The notes below the pieces were generated by a model that ran no database searches, was not told where the DNA came from, and saw only the letters and a list, made by a program, of their open reading frames with translations. Below are positions 1 through 9,299 of a DNA stretch of 64,000 bases, piece by piece. This DNA is from Peribacillus kribbensis DSM 17871. GTDB lineage: Bacteria > Bacillota > Bacilli > Bacillales > DSM-1321. The stretch covers positions 172,459 through 236,458 of the forward strand of contig NZ_KE387237.1 in assembly GCF_000430765.1 (NCBI RefSeq), written 5' to 3'. Every line of letters starts with the position of its first letter. Positions within the stretch are counted from its first letter, which is position 1. Made by a program: the position numbers and the translations under genes.

Positions 1-1
1 T

Positions 2-199
2 GGATCAGAAAGTTCAAGCCATATTCGCATAGTGGCCTCGATGGTCGATGATAAGATGCGTGAAATAAATGCAATGAATCCAAGGCTTGATATCAGCAAA
101 GTGGCCGTCCTTACGGCTGTGAATGTCATGCATGAGTATTTAAAGGTCAAGGATGAGCTTGAACAGCTGAAAATGGTAATTCAACGCGAAAAGGATTGA
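2..199 (+). CDS. zapA: Cell division protein ZapA, 3' part
   Basis: The window opens inside this gene; the last 65 codons are visible, ending at TGA 197-199. The visible part reads [18 protein letters not shown] and then a long charged helix ending [11 protein letters not shown], which fits the C-terminal dimerising coiled coil of ZapA, the small protein that bundles FtsZ filaments at the division site. Position just upstream of cvpA, polX and mutS2 matches the B. subtilis order. The start lies outside the window. Confidence 0.85.
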   Translation, partial: GSESSSHIRIVASMVDDKMREINAMNPRLDISKVAVLTAVNVMHEYLKVKDELEQLKMVIQREKD

Positions 200-206
200 A
201 AAATGA

Positions 207-749
207 ATGCTTGATTTAATAATTATTGTCATACTTCTTATGGGTTTAATCGTAGGACTCAAGCGGGGATTCATCCTTCAGCTTGTGCACCTGACCGGGT
301 TCGCCGCTGCATTTATTGCGGCGTGGGTATATTATAATGATTTGGCTCCAAAATTAAAACTGTGGATCCCGTTTCCAACCCTGGGAGATACGGATTCCAT
401 GAAGATGATCTTTCACACAGCCAGGCTGGATGACGCTTATTATAACGCAATTGCGTTTGCTATTATATTCTTTGGTGTCAAGATCATATGGCAGCTGATA
501 GGCTCGATGCTCGATTTTATCGCACACATTCCGATCATCAAGCAGTTAAACAGGCTTGGGGGCGGTATACTGGGCTTTGTAGAAGTCTATCTTCTGATAT
601 TCATCCTTTTGTATATAGCGGCCCTTGTGCCGGTAGAATCCATCCAGAATCCCCTGAATCATTCCTTCATGGCAACGGCAATGGTCAAGGATACTCCTGT
701 ATTATCCTCCATGGTAAAAGAACTCTGGTTTAAATATAACCCGATGTAA
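207..749 (+). CDS. cvpA: CvpA family membrane protein
   Basis: This 180-residue protein has four hydrophobic segments (about residues 2-20, 25-43, 80-100 and 120-142) and the CvpA-type opening LDLIIIVILLMGLIVGLKRG. The family is named for colicin V production; the Bacillus equivalent is YshB, whose exact role is not settled. It starts 7 bases after the zapA stop, so the two are probably co-transcribed. An alternative ATG at 203 is out of frame and stops after three codons. A hairpin terminator follows directly. Confidence 0.85.
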   Translation: MLDLIIIVILLMGLIVGLKRGFILQLVHLTGFAAAFIAAWVYYNDLAPKLKLWIPFPTLGDTDSMKMIFHTARLDDAYYNAIAFAIIFFGVKIIWQLIGSMLDFIAHIPIIKQLNRLGGGILGFVEVYLLIFILLYIAALVPVESIQNPLNHSFMATAMVKDTPVLSSMVKELWFKYNPM

Positions 750-778
750 CTTCTCTTTTAAAGGGAAGTTTTTCTTTA
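748..778 (+). terminator. Rho-independent terminator after cvpA
   Basis: AACTTC and GAAGTT arms flank an AT-rich loop and are followed by TTTCTTT. The next roughly 250 bases up to polX contain no gene that I can support. Confidence 0.6.
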
Positions 779-1035
779 CCCTGTTCTTCCCGGCACCGGC
801 ATCCCGGGGCCGGATTTTCCATGCTCTTTAGGCGGCGTGGGGCATTTAGACGGGTTTTGTTGCCTCTTCACTGAATAAACGTTATCTTTAAATAGGACGT
901 ATTCTTCCAGATTTCTAATTTGAAATAGAAGATGCAGGAATAAAAACGTGATGCCAGGCGGCAGTTCACTCCGCGGGCTTTTAACAGGACGGTTTTTTAG
1001 AATGAAATGCAACGCCAATATAAGAGGTGATGGTT

Positions 1036-2754
1036 ATGGGAGTTAATAAGAAGGATGTCATACATCTGCTCGAAACGATAGCTGTATTTATGGAGTTAAA
1101 GGGAGAAAATCAGTTTAAAGTGGCGGCGTTCAGGAAGGCTGCCGGCGCATTGGAAAGCGATGAGCGGAGTTTAGCTGAAATAGGGGATTATAAAGCATTG
1201 CCCGGGATCGGGAAGGGGACAGCTGCTGTCATTGAAGAATTTCTGAATGAAGGCCACTCCACTGTGCTGGAGGAGCTGCAGGATGAGGTTCCAAAAGGGC
1301 TGATTCCCCTCCTTCAGCTTCCGGGGATGGGCGGAAAGAAAATAGCCAAGCTCTATAAAGAGCTTCATATTGAAAATATGAAGGATCTTAAAGAAGCATG
1401 TGAAAAGAAGCAGGTACAGGAGCTCTCAGGCTTTGGGAAAAAAACGGAGGAAAAGATCCTTGCGGCAATCGAAGAATTTGGGACGAGGCCGGAAAGGCTC
1501 CCTCTTGCAATGATGCTTCCCATTGTGTTGGACATTGAAGCTTTTATTGAAAATATGCAGGGCATTACGAAGTTCTCAAAGGCAGGCAGCATCAGGCGGG
1601 TAAAAGAAACGATCAAGGATCTGGATTTTATTATTGCCACAACTGAACCAGGATCCGTTAAAAATCAGATTCTGGAACTGCCAAATGTAAAAAGTGTCAT
1701 TGCGGCAGGAGATACAAAGGTATCGGTAACCTTCCAATATGATTATGAAATCTCTGTGGATTTCAGGCTGGTGAAGCCGGAGGAATTCATCACCACCCTC
1801 CATCATTTTACAGGATCAAAGGAACATAATGTCCGCATGCGGCAGCTTGCCAAAGAACGCGGAGAGAAAATAAGTGAATATGGAGTGGAAAATGCAGAAA
1901 CCGGAGAAATTCTGACCTTTGAATCCGAAGAGAAGTTTTATGAGCACTTCGGACTTCCATACATTCCGCCGGAATTACGGGAAGATGGCTCGGAAGTAGA
2001 GGAGTTCTCGAAGGATTATGGGCTCTTGCAGCCTGAGGACATCCAGGGGGACCTGCATATGCATTCCACCTGGAGCGATGGGGGCTATACCATTGAAGAA
2101 ATGATTGATGCCTGCAGAGCAAAGGGATATAAATATATGGCCATCACGGACCACTCCCAATATCTTAAGGTAGCAAACGGGCTCACTCCCGAAAGGCTCC
2201 GAGAGCAAAAGGAACTGATCCGCCAGCTGAATGATAAATATGATGATATTCTGATTCTGTCAGGAATTGAGATGGATATCCTGCCGGATGGCACCCTCGA
2301 TTATGACGATGATCTCCTAAAGGAAATGGATATTGTCATAGCATCGATCCATTCGATTTTTTCACAGCCGCGGGAGAAAATCATGGAACGTCTTAGGACA
2401 GCCCTTGAAAACCCGCATGTAGACCTGATCGCCCACCCGACCGGCCGGATCATCGGCCGCAGAAAAGGATACGAAGTGGATATGGATATGCTTATTGAGC
2501 TTGCCAAAGAAACAAATACGGCGCTTGAGCTTAATGCAAACCCGAACCGTCTTGATCTTGCGGCGGAATATCTGAGAAAGGCACAGGCGGCCGGCGTAAC
2601 GATTGCTGTCAATACAGATGCCCACAATATCATTATGCTGGAGGACATGGAAATCGGTGTCTCAGCTGCGAAGAAGGGCTGGCTGAAAAAAGAAACCATA
2701 CTGAATGCCAAGAGCCCAGAGGGGCTTATTGCGTTCTTAAATAGAAATGATTAA
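1036..2754 (+). CDS. polX: DNA polymerase/3'-5' exonuclease PolX
   Basis: Family X polymerase of 572 residues with a fused PHP exonuclease domain; it fills short gaps in base-excision repair and trims 3' ends. Helix-hairpin-helix motifs (LPGIGKGTAAVI near residue 53 and LPGMGGKKIAKLY near 95) precede the nucleotidyltransferase motif AGSIRR...KDLDFII near 182-198. The PHP domain begins near 335 with GDLHMHSTWSDG and continues with ITDHS, GIEMDIL, AHPTGR and NTDAH, the usual metal ligands. ATG 1036 is chosen because AAGAGGTG at 1022-1029 is well spaced for it; upstream GTG 1027 and ATG 1030 overlap or abut that site. Length matches the family. Confidence 0.95.
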   Translation: MGVNKKDVIHLLETIAVFMELKGENQFKVAAFRKAAGALESDERSLAEIGDYKALPGIGKGTAAVIEEFLNEGHSTVLEELQDEVPKGLIPLLQLPGMGGKKIAKLYKELHIENMKDLKEACEKKQVQELSGFGKKTEEKILAAIEEFGTRPERLPLAMMLPIVLDIEAFIENMQGITKFSKAGSIRRVKETIKDLDFIIATTEPGSVKNQILELPNVKSVIAAGDTKVSVTFQYDYEISVDFRLVKPEEFITTLHHFTGSKEHNVRMRQLAKERGEKISEYGVENAETGEILTFESEEKFYEHFGLPYIPPELREDGSEVEEFSKDYGLLQPEDIQGDLHMHSTWSDGGYTIEEMIDACRAKGYKYMAITDHSQYLKVANGLTPERLREQKELIRQLNDKYDDILILSGIEMDILPDGTLDYDDDLLKEMDIVIASIHSIFSQPREKIMERLRTALENPHVDLIAHPTGRIIGRRKGYEVDMDMLIELAKETNTALELNANPNRLDLAAEYLRKAQAAGVTIAVNTDAHNIIMLEDMEIGVSAAKKGWLKKETILNAKSPEGLIAFLNRND

Positions 2755-2782
2755 AAACAACCTAAGGAGGGGCTAACACTCC

Positions 2783-5137
2783 ATGCATCATAAAGCTTTA
2801 AAAACACTGGAGTTTAATAAAATCATCGAGCAGCTTTCCACGTTTGCATCAAGCTCGCTTGGCAAAGACAAAGCGGCCAGGCTGGCACCGAGCTCTGATT
2901 TTGAGGAAGTAATCAGACTGCACGAAGAGACGGATGAAGCTGCACGAATTATCCGTCTGCGGGGAAATGTTCCTCTTGGCGGTATTTTTGATATCAAACC
3001 GCATGCGAAGCGGGCCCAGATCGGCGGGATGTTAAGTCCGTCAGAGCTGAACGAAATCGCCAGCACCATCAGGGCCGGACGCATTTTAGTAAAGTTCATT
3101 GAGGAAATGGTTGAAAATGGGACGGAAATTCCAAGGACAGCTTCTTATATGGACTCCATCATCGCTCTGCCGGAATTAGAACGGCCGATCATCCAGGCTA
3201 TCAGTGATACAGGTGAGGTCATGGATTCGGCAAGCGACAAGCTGAAGTCCCTGAGAACTCAGCTCAGGACAAATGAATCCAGGGTACGGGAAAGGCTCGA
3301 AAGTATGATCCGATCCTCCAGTGCCCAGAAGATGCTGTCAGATGCCATCATTACCATCCGGAACGACCGCTTTGTCATTCCTGTCAAACAGGAATACAGG
3401 GGAGCCTATGGAGGAATCATTCATGACCAGTCTTCATCCGGTCAGACGCTCTTTATCGAGCCGCAGTCCATCGTGGATTTAAATAATCAGCTTCATGAAA
3501 TCCGTATCAAAGAGCAGCTGGAGGTTGAAAGGATCCTGCTCGAGCTGTCAGCTCTGGCCGGAGAACATGCATCCGAGCTGATTTCTAACGTGGGAATCCT
3601 GGCCGTCTTAGATTTTATGTTTGCCAAGGCAAGATATGGCCATGCAATCAAGGGTTCCATGCCAAAGCTGAATAATGATGGAAGAATTAAATTCTTTAAA
3701 GCCCGCCATCCTTTGATCGATCCTAACGAAGTGGTTCCCAATGACATATTGCTCGGAGAGGATTTTACCTCCATTGTCATCACTGGTCCGAACACGGGAG
3801 GTAAAACCGTCACACTTAAGACTGTTGGGCTTTGTACACTTATGGCTCAGGCCGGCCTGCAGATTCCTGTTCTCGATGGATCGGAGGCTGCGGTCTTTGA
3901 TGATGTCTTTGCAGATATTGGGGATGAGCAGAGTATCGAACAGAGCTTGAGTACGTTTTCCTCCCATATGGTCAATATCGTGGAAATTCTGAAAAACGTA
4001 AATTACCGGAGCCTGGTACTGTTTGATGAGCTGGGAGCAGGGACGGATCCTCAGGAAGGAGCCGCTCTTGCGATGTCCATCCTGGATAAAGTATATGAGC
4101 GGGGTGCACGGGTCATTGCGACTACTCATTATCCGGAGCTGAAGGCCTATGGATATAACCGGGAAGGAGTCATTAATGCCAGCGTGGAATTCAATGTGGA
4201 GACATTGAGTCCAACCTATAAGCTTCTGATCGGGATACCAGGACGCAGTAATGCGTTTGAAATCTCAAGAAAGCTCGGCCTTGATGAAAAGGTTATACAT
4301 GAAGCGAAAACTTATATCGGCACAGAAACAAATAAAGTAGAAAACATGATTGCATCCCTGGAAGACAGCCGTAGAAACGCGGAAGCTGAACAAGAAGAGG
4401 CTGCTGAGCTTCTCAAGGATGCTGAAAGAATTCATAAAGATCTTCAAAAACAGATGGCGGAGTATTATACCCGCAAGGATGAATTAGCTGAAAAAGCAAG
4501 GCTGGAAGCTGCAGAGCTGGTCAATAAGGCAAAGCAGGAAGCCGAGGCTATTATTTCTGACCTAAGACAGTTGAGACTTGAAAAAAATGCAGAAGTAAAA
4601 GAGCATGAACTCATCGACGCGAGAAAACGTCTGGAGGATGCTGCTCCTCTTTCCAAGAAAACAAAGAAGGCAGCGGCACCTGCCAAGAAGAGAGAGTTTG
4701 CGGAAGGAGACGAGGTCAAGGTCTTGACCTTCGACCAAAAGGGGCATTTAATAGAGAAAGTCTCCTCCAATGAATGGCTCGTTCAAATCGGTATCATGAA
4801 AATGAAGGTAAAGGAAGCCAGCCTGGAATACCTCTCCACACCAAAGCCGGTTGAAACGAAGCCTCTTGCTGTGGTGCGGGGGAAGGATTACCACGTAAGC
4901 CTTGAGCTTGACCTTCGGGGAGAGCGCTATGAGAATGCATTGGCCAGAGTAGAAAAATACATCGATGATGCCCTTCTTGCCGGCTATCCACGCGTCTCCA
5001 TCATCCATGGAAAAGGCACAGGGGCTTTGAGGCAGGGAGTTCAAGAATATCTAAAAAATCACCGTTCTGTTAAAAAAATCAGGTTTGGTGAAGCTGGGGA
5101 AGGCGGCAGCGGGGTTACGATTGTCGAGTTCAAATAA
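2783..5137 (+). CDS. mutS2: Endonuclease MutS2
   Basis: MutS2 of 784 residues, the normal family length. Central ATPase with Walker A GPNTGGKT near residue 335 and Walker B-type [13 protein letters not shown] near 410; a long Ala/Glu/Lys coiled coil near 505-640; a C-terminal Smr nuclease domain from about 709 with [12 protein letters not shown] and [12 protein letters not shown]. It lacks the mismatch-recognition domain of MutS. In B. subtilis MutS2 acts on collided ribosomes, and other family members have been linked to suppression of recombination. AAGGAGG at 2764-2770 lies 12 bases before the ATG. It follows polX by 28 bases, probably in one operon. Confidence 0.96.
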   Translation: MHHKALKTLEFNKIIEQLSTFASSSLGKDKAARLAPSSDFEEVIRLHEETDEAARIIRLRGNVPLGGIFDIKPHAKRAQIGGMLSPSELNEIASTIRAGRILVKFIEEMVENGTEIPRTASYMDSIIALPELERPIIQAISDTGEVMDSASDKLKSLRTQLRTNESRVRERLESMIRSSSAQKMLSDAIITIRNDRFVIPVKQEYRGAYGGIIHDQSSSGQTLFIEPQSIVDLNNQLHEIRIKEQLEVERILLELSALAGEHASELISNVGILAVLDFMFAKARYGHAIKGSMPKLNNDGRIKFFKARHPLIDPNEVVPNDILLGEDFTSIVITGPNTGGKTVTLKTVGLCTLMAQAGLQIPVLDGSEAAVFDDVFADIGDEQSIEQSLSTFSSHMVNIVEILKNVNYRSLVLFDELGAGTDPQEGAALAMSILDKVYERGARVIATTHYPELKAYGYNREGVINASVEFNVETLSPTYKLLIGIPGRSNAFEISRKLGLDEKVIHEAKTYIGTETNKVENMIASLEDSRRNAEAEQEEAAELLKDAERIHKDLQKQMAEYYTRKDELAEKARLEAAELVNKAKQEAEAIISDLRQLRLEKNAEVKEHELIDARKRLEDAAPLSKKTKKAAAPAKKREFAEGDEVKVLTFDQKGHLIEKVSSNEWLVQIGIMKMKVKEASLEYLSTPKPVETKPLAVVRGKDYHVSLELDLRGERYENALARVEKYIDDALLAGYPRVSIIHGKGTGALRQGVQEYLKNHRSVKKIRFGEAGEGGSGVTIVEFK

Positions 5138-5152
5138 CCGGGAGTAAATGAA

Positions 5153-5560
5153 ATGGACAAAATTTGGGGAAATGAGTATGTGTACCTGACTGCCTATTAC
5201 AGTGTTGTAGTACTATGCTGCATCGTGTTTTTGGCAATCTTCGAGCTGGTGACAAAATATAAAAACTGGCAGGAAATCAAAAAGGGCAATCTTTCTGTGG
5301 CAATGGCCACAGGAGGGAAAATTTTCGGGATAGCAAATATTTTTCGGCATTCCATTATGCATAATGATTCACTGCTGACGATGATTGGATGGGGAATCTT
5401 CGGATTCGCCCTCCTTCTTGCCGGCTACTTTATCTACGAATTTCTGACACCAAGCTTTAAAATTGATGAAGAGATAGCAAAGGACAACAGGGCGGTAGGC
5501 TTAATTTCGATGGTGATCTCCATAGGATTATCCTATGTAATCGGCGCTGGTATATCATAA
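5153..5560 (+). CDS. DUF350 membrane protein (YshE-like)
   Basis: A 135-residue protein with four predicted membrane segments (about residues 12-34, 48-60, 75-98 and 113-133). The pattern, with AVGLISMVISIGLSYVIGAGI at the end and a pair of repeated halves, is that of DUF350. Function is unknown. It begins 15 bases after mutS2, and position downstream of mutS2 matches yshE of B. subtilis. Confidence 0.85.
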   Translation: MDKIWGNEYVYLTAYYSVVVLCCIVFLAIFELVTKYKNWQEIKKGNLSVAMATGGKIFGIANIFRHSIMHNDSLLTMIGWGIFGFALLLAGYFIYEFLTPSFKIDEEIAKDNRAVGLISMVISIGLSYVIGAGIS

Positions 5561-5573
5561 AGGAGAGAGAAAC

Positions 5574-5654
5574 TTGGAAAAGCTGGCCAAAGTATTAATG
5601 GTACTGTGCGGAGTGTTTTTGCTGATTGGCATTATTTATATGCTGGTTAAATGA
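5574..5654 (+). CDS. Small single-pass membrane peptide, 26 residues
   Basis: A TTG-initiated frame of 26 codons begins 13 bases after the DUF350 gene. AAGGAGAGAG at 5560-5569 gives a strong, well spaced ribosome binding site. The product is MEKLAKVLMVLCGVFLLIGI followed by IYMLVK: a short basic head, one hydrophobic span and a basic tail, as in small membrane peptides. It ends before a clear terminator, so it lies within the transcript. I do not recognise a family; conservation of the frame in relatives would decide. Confidence 0.55.
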   Translation: MEKLAKVLMVLCGVFLLIGIIYMLVK

Positions 5655-5691
5655 GCTGTTTCCTTTTTTCATCTATGTTACGTTTGTTAAA

Positions 5692-5738
5692 GAGCTGCTT
5701 TGCCCGGATAAAAAAGCCGGAAGCAAAGCAGCTTTTTT
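5692..5738 (+). terminator. Rho-independent terminator of the polX-mutS2 unit
   Basis: Arms AGCTGCTTTGC (5693-5703) and GCAAAGCAGCT (5723-5733) pair perfectly and are followed by TTTTTT. Confidence 0.9.
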
Positions 5739-5776
5739 GGTCCCTTCGTCCCAAAAAGCCTGAATGGTTTTTGGGT

Positions 5777-5806
5777 TTGTCTTCAGAATTCTTTCTATAT
5801 TATAAT
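5777..5806 (+). promoter_or_regulatory. Candidate SigA promoter of lcfA
   Basis: TTGTCT (5777-5782), an 18-base spacer and TATAAT (5801-5806) lie 57 bases before the lcfA start. No good FadR operator is visible here, unlike at fadR and ysmA. Confidence 0.5.
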
Positions 5807-5862
5807 CATAACTATAAATGTTAGAATGTTTTTGATATTCACTATGAAATGGAGGGGAAGGT

Positions 5863-7554
5863 TTGGAGAAAATCTGGATAAAAAATTACCCGGAAAAAAT
5901 TCCGTCCTCATTGGAGTACATTGATCAGCCGCTGCAATTCTATTTAAGCAGCTCTGCCAGGAAGCACCCGGATAAATGTGCGATCCATTTTATGGGCCGC
6001 AAATTGAGCTTCAAACAGGTTTATGACTCAGCATTGAAGTTCGCTCATTATCTAAGGGGTCTAGGGGTAAACAAAGGAGACCGGGTTGCCATAATGCTGC
6101 CCAATACTCCGCAGTCCGTCATCGCTTATTTTGGCTCGCTGATAGCAGGTGCAGTCGTGGTCCAGACAAATCCGCTGTATATGGAAAGGGAGCTGGAGTA
6201 CCAAATGAAGGATTCCGGCGCAAAAGTCATTTTGACGCTTGACATCCTTTTTCCCAGAGCTGAAAAAGTCCTGCCTCAAACCAATCTTGAACACATCATC
6301 GTAACTGCCATCAAAGATTTCCTGCCATTTCCTAAAAATCTCATTTATCCTTTCATCCAGAAAAAACAATATAATATGGTCGTAAACGTAGAGCATGAAG
6401 GCAATTATCATTTGTTTACTGAAATTATGAAGCAGGAAGCAAAAGGAGAATGGGAGCTTGGGCTTGATGTGAATGAAGATCTCGCTTTGCTTCAATACAC
6501 AGGAGGAACCACAGGATTTCCAAAGGGAGTGATGCTGACCCATAAAAACCTGGTTTCCAATGCGCAGATGTGCTCAGCCTGGCTTTATAAGGACAGTGAT
6601 GAAAATAGAAATATATTGGGAATTCTTCCGTTCTTTCATGTGTTTGGGATGACAACTGTAATGATTTTATCGATTATGGAAGGCTGCAGAATGACACTGC
6701 TGCCCAAATTCGATGTGCTTACGGCCTTAAAGACCATTCAAAAGGAAAAGCCTACATTGTTCCCCGGAGCGCCGACCATGTATATCGGTCTTTTGAATCA
6801 CCCGAAGCTGAAAGATTATGATCTTTCTTCAATCAAGGCCTGTATAAGCGGATCGGCCCCTCTCCCCATTGAAGTCCAGGATAAATTTGAAGCTTTGACC
6901 GGGGGAAAGCTAGTGGAGGGATATGGACTGACAGAAACGTCGCCTGTCACACATGCCAACTTTTTATGGGACCGCCCCCGGGTGAAAGGGAGCATCGGTG
7001 TCCCCTGGCCCGATACAGAAGCAGCCATTTTGTCTGCTGAAAACGGAGAAGAATTGGGGCCGAAAGAAATCGGGGAGCTGGCCATAAAAGGCCCGCAGGT
7101 TATGAAGGGATACTGGAACAGACCGGAGGACACAGCGGAGACTTTTAAGAATGGCTGGCTTTTAACGGGAGATATAGGCTATTATGATGAAGACGGATAT
7201 TTTTATATTGTCGACAGGAAAAAGGATATGATTATAGCCGGCGGCTTTAATATCTATCCAAGAGAAATCGAAGAGATTCTATATGAACATGAAGCTGTCC
7301 TTGAAGCTGCTGTTGCGGGTGTGCCTGACCCATACCGCGGGGAGACCGTAAAGGCCTTCATTGTTCTAAAAGAAGGAAAAACTGTAACTGAACAGGATAT
7401 GGACGCTTTTGTCAGAAAGCATCTGGCAGCGTACAAGGTTCCCAGAATCTATGAATTCCGGAGCTCGCTCCCGAAAACAGCAGTAGGCAAAATTCTCCGC
7501 AGAATCCTGATTGAAGAGGAAAAGAAGAAGTTAGACGATCAAAAGAATGCGTAA
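5863..7554 (+). CDS. lcfA: Long-chain fatty-acid-CoA ligase
   Basis: Acyl-CoA synthetase of the ANL superfamily, 563 residues; it activates long-chain fatty acids with ATP and CoA at the membrane to feed beta-oxidation. The AMP-binding P-loop YTGGTTGFPKGV is near residue 212, GYGLTETSP near 352, the hinge region RKKDMIIAGGFNIYPREIEE near 451 and the C-terminal catalytic lysine in GKILRR near 542. It starts at TTG 5863 after GGAGGGGAAGG. It heads lcfA-fadR-fadB-etfB-etfA as in B. subtilis. Confidence 0.95.
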   Translation: MEKIWIKNYPEKIPSSLEYIDQPLQFYLSSSARKHPDKCAIHFMGRKLSFKQVYDSALKFAHYLRGLGVNKGDRVAIMLPNTPQSVIAYFGSLIAGAVVVQTNPLYMERELEYQMKDSGAKVILTLDILFPRAEKVLPQTNLEHIIVTAIKDFLPFPKNLIYPFIQKKQYNMVVNVEHEGNYHLFTEIMKQEAKGEWELGLDVNEDLALLQYTGGTTGFPKGVMLTHKNLVSNAQMCSAWLYKDSDENRNILGILPFFHVFGMTTVMILSIMEGCRMTLLPKFDVLTALKTIQKEKPTLFPGAPTMYIGLLNHPKLKDYDLSSIKACISGSAPLPIEVQDKFEALTGGKLVEGYGLTETSPVTHANFLWDRPRVKGSIGVPWPDTEAAILSAENGEELGPKEIGELAIKGPQVMKGYWNRPEDTAETFKNGWLLTGDIGYYDEDGYFYIVDRKKDMIIAGGFNIYPREIEEILYEHEAVLEAAVAGVPDPYRGETVKAFIVLKEGKTVTEQDMDAFVRKHLAAYKVPRIYEFRSSLPKTAVGKILRRILIEEEKKKLDDQKNA

Positions 7555-7566
7555 TGTATGTATTCG

Positions 7567-7592
7567 TGAGCCGATGAGGCTCATGCTCTTTT
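7567..7592 (+). terminator. Weak hairpin after lcfA
   Basis: TGAGCC (7567-7572) and GGCTCA (7578-7583) with a 5-base loop, followed by TGCTCTTTT. It may only partly stop transcription before the fadR promoter. Confidence 0.45.
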
Positions 7593-7630
7593 ATACAATG
7601 AGACAAGCTGTCTTCATGGAGTTTATATTC

Positions 7631-7659
7631 TTGACATACTGGCTCTTGCATTTTATTAT
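7631..7659 (+). promoter_or_regulatory. SigA promoter of fadR
   Basis: Consensus TTGACA at 7631-7636, a 17-base spacer and TATTAT at 7654-7659. The FadR operator begins 7 bases after the -10 element. Confidence 0.8.
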
Positions 7660-7666
7660 AGAAATA

Positions 7667-7684
7667 TGAATGATGATTCATTCA
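7667..7684 (+). promoter_or_regulatory. FadR operator at fadR
   Basis: TGAATGATGATTCATTCA is a palindrome matching the known Bacillus FadR consensus (TGAATGANTANTCATTCA) at every arm position. It covers the expected start point of fadR, so FadR should repress itself and the genes downstream until long-chain acyl-CoA releases it. Confidence 0.9.
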
Positions 7685-7709
7685 GTTTTTCTCTGAAAGG
7701 GGAACAATA

Positions 7710-8312
7710 GTGAAACGCAATAGGCCCAAATTTAAACAAATAATTGACGCAGCTGTCATTGTGATAGCTGAAAACGGCTACCATCAAGCACAGGTATCCA
7801 AAATAGCCAAACAGGCCGGGGTTGCTGATGGAACCATCTATCTTTATTTTAAAAATAAAGAAGACATTTTAATTTCCTTATTTCAGGAAAAAATGGGGCT
7901 GTTTGTGGAAACGATTGAACATGAGCTGAAGGGTGCCCATAGCGCCTCCGATAAGCTGCTGATTCTTATTGAGCAGCACTTCAGGCAGCTTTCGGATGAC
8001 CATCATCTGGCCATCGTTACACAGCTCGAGCTCCGCCAGTCCAATAAAGAATTAAGGCTGAAAATAAATGATGTTCTAAAGGGCTACCTCGAACTCATGG
8101 ATAAAATTCTCCTGGAAGGCATTGCAAATGGAGAATTTTCTGAAAACCTGGATACAAAGCTTGCCAGGCAGATGATCTTCGGTACCATTGACGAAACTGT
8201 CACCACCTGGGTCATGAATGAGCAGAAATACAGCCTGATACAGCTGGCGCGTCAGCTGCATGCCATGCTCGGCCGGGCTTGTGGAAGCCAAATTGAGGAA
8301 AAACAGGTATAA
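7710..8312 (+). CDS. fadR: TetR-family fatty-acid regulator FadR
   Basis: A 200-residue TetR-family repressor (YsiA in B. subtilis). The helix-turn-helix is about residues 27-50: QVSKIAKQAGVADGTIYLYF followed by KNKEDIL. The rest is the all-helical ligand and dimer domain, which in the B. subtilis protein binds long-chain acyl-CoA. GTG start after GAAAGGGGAAC. The matching operator lies just upstream of this gene and another lies at ysmA (20694-20711). Confidence 0.93.
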   Translation: MKRNRPKFKQIIDAAVIVIAENGYHQAQVSKIAKQAGVADGTIYLYFKNKEDILISLFQEKMGLFVETIEHELKGAHSASDKLLILIEQHFRQLSDDHHLAIVTQLELRQSNKELRLKINDVLKGYLELMDKILLEGIANGEFSENLDTKLARQMIFGTIDETVTTWVMNEQKYSLIQLARQLHAMLGRACGSQIEEKQV

Positions 8313-8320
8313 TTAACATC

Positions 8321-8355
8321 AGGATACAAAAAAGTCATGAAGACTTTTGTATCCT
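8321..8355 (+). other. Strong intra-operon hairpin between fadR and fadB
   Basis: AGGATACAAAAAAGTC and GACTTTTGTATCCT pair almost completely around ATGA. No T-run follows, so this is not a typical intrinsic terminator. It may protect RNA ends or set relative expression of fadR and fadB. Confidence 0.6.
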
Positions 8356-8388
8356 GCCTGCTATTAATACATATCTGGGGGATTGTGT

Positions 8389-9162
8389 ATGGATTATGTA
8401 ACGTATTCAATTGAAGCACATATCGCAGAAATCACGATGCTTAAGCCTCCTGCGAACGCTTTATCATCAAAAGTTCTTGCAGAGCTTTCAGGCATCCTGG
8501 ACGTGCTGGAAAATGACACGGATGTCCGGGTCATTCTCTTAAAAGGAGAAGGAAGGTTCTTTTCAGCAGGAGCAGACATAAAAGAATTTACTGGCATTGA
8601 ATCCGGAGAAGAGTTTTCCGAACTGGCAGCGAAGGGCCAGCGGCTCTTTGAACGAATCGAACAATTCTCCAAGCCTGTGATCGCAGCCATTCATGGAGCG
8701 GCGCTGGGCGGGGGACTGGAGCTGGCCATGGCCTGTCATATCAGATTGGTTTCCAAGACCGCAAAGCTTGGGCTTCCTGAACTTCAGCTGGGCCTGGTGC
8801 CGGGTTTTGCCGGGACGCAGAGGCTTCCGCGATATGTCGGTACAGCAAAGGCTGCAGAAATGCTATTGACAAGCGAGCCGATCACTGGGGCAGAGGCAGC
8901 ATCCGCTGGTCTCGCAAACTCTGCTTATGAAGAAGAGGAGCTGTTCGGCAAGGCCAGGGAGCTTGCGGCCAAGATTGCCAAAAAGAGTCCGGTTGCTGTT
9001 AAAGCGGCTATCAATCTTTTAAACTATTCGAAGCATGATAACTTTTATAAAGGTGTTGAAAAGGAAGCGGAATCCTTTGGGACCGTGTTTGTGACCGAGG
9101 ATGCAAAAGAAGGGATTTCAGCTTTTATTGATAAAAGAGAGCCTGTATTCAAAGGCAGATAA
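8389..9162 (+). CDS. fadB: Enoyl-CoA hydratase
   Basis: Crotonase-fold protein of 257 residues that hydrates trans-2-enoyl-CoA in beta-oxidation. The oxyanion segment RFFSAGADIKEF is near residue 55, AALGGGLELAMACHIRLV near 103 and the second catalytic region GLPELQLGLVPGFAGTQRLP near 128. ATG 8389 is preferred over TTG 8383 because CTGGGGGA ends at 8382. It lies in the lcfA-fadR-fadB-etfBA cluster, where the B. subtilis orthologue (YsiB) is FadR-controlled. Confidence 0.92.
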   Translation: MDYVTYSIEAHIAEITMLKPPANALSSKVLAELSGILDVLENDTDVRVILLKGEGRFFSAGADIKEFTGIESGEEFSELAAKGQRLFERIEQFSKPVIAAIHGAALGGGLELAMACHIRLVSKTAKLGLPELQLGLVPGFAGTQRLPRYVGTAKAAEMLLTSEPITGAEAASAGLANSAYEEEELFGKARELAAKIAKKSPVAVKAAINLLNYSKHDNFYKGVEKEAESFGTVFVTEDAKEGISAFIDKREPVFKGR

Positions 9163-9299
9163 TGGCTGGCTATCCGTAAAAACCATTCGTGGAGGAAGGA
9201 AGAATAAGGTTTATATCTCTATTTAGAATGATAGGAACCGGATTCTTCCGCTATAAAAATTCTTAATCTTTCAAATACATGCAAAACGGAGGTAAAGAC

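Noticed and set aside
776-1018. Minus-strand 80-codon frame between cvpA and polX
   Set aside because: No ribosome site, low-complexity Pro/Lys/Arg composition and no protein-like pattern.
5810-5862. FadR operator upstream of lcfA
   Set aside because: GAATG...ATTC halves near 5824-5842 are too far apart and mismatched; no site comparable to those at fadR and ysmA is present.
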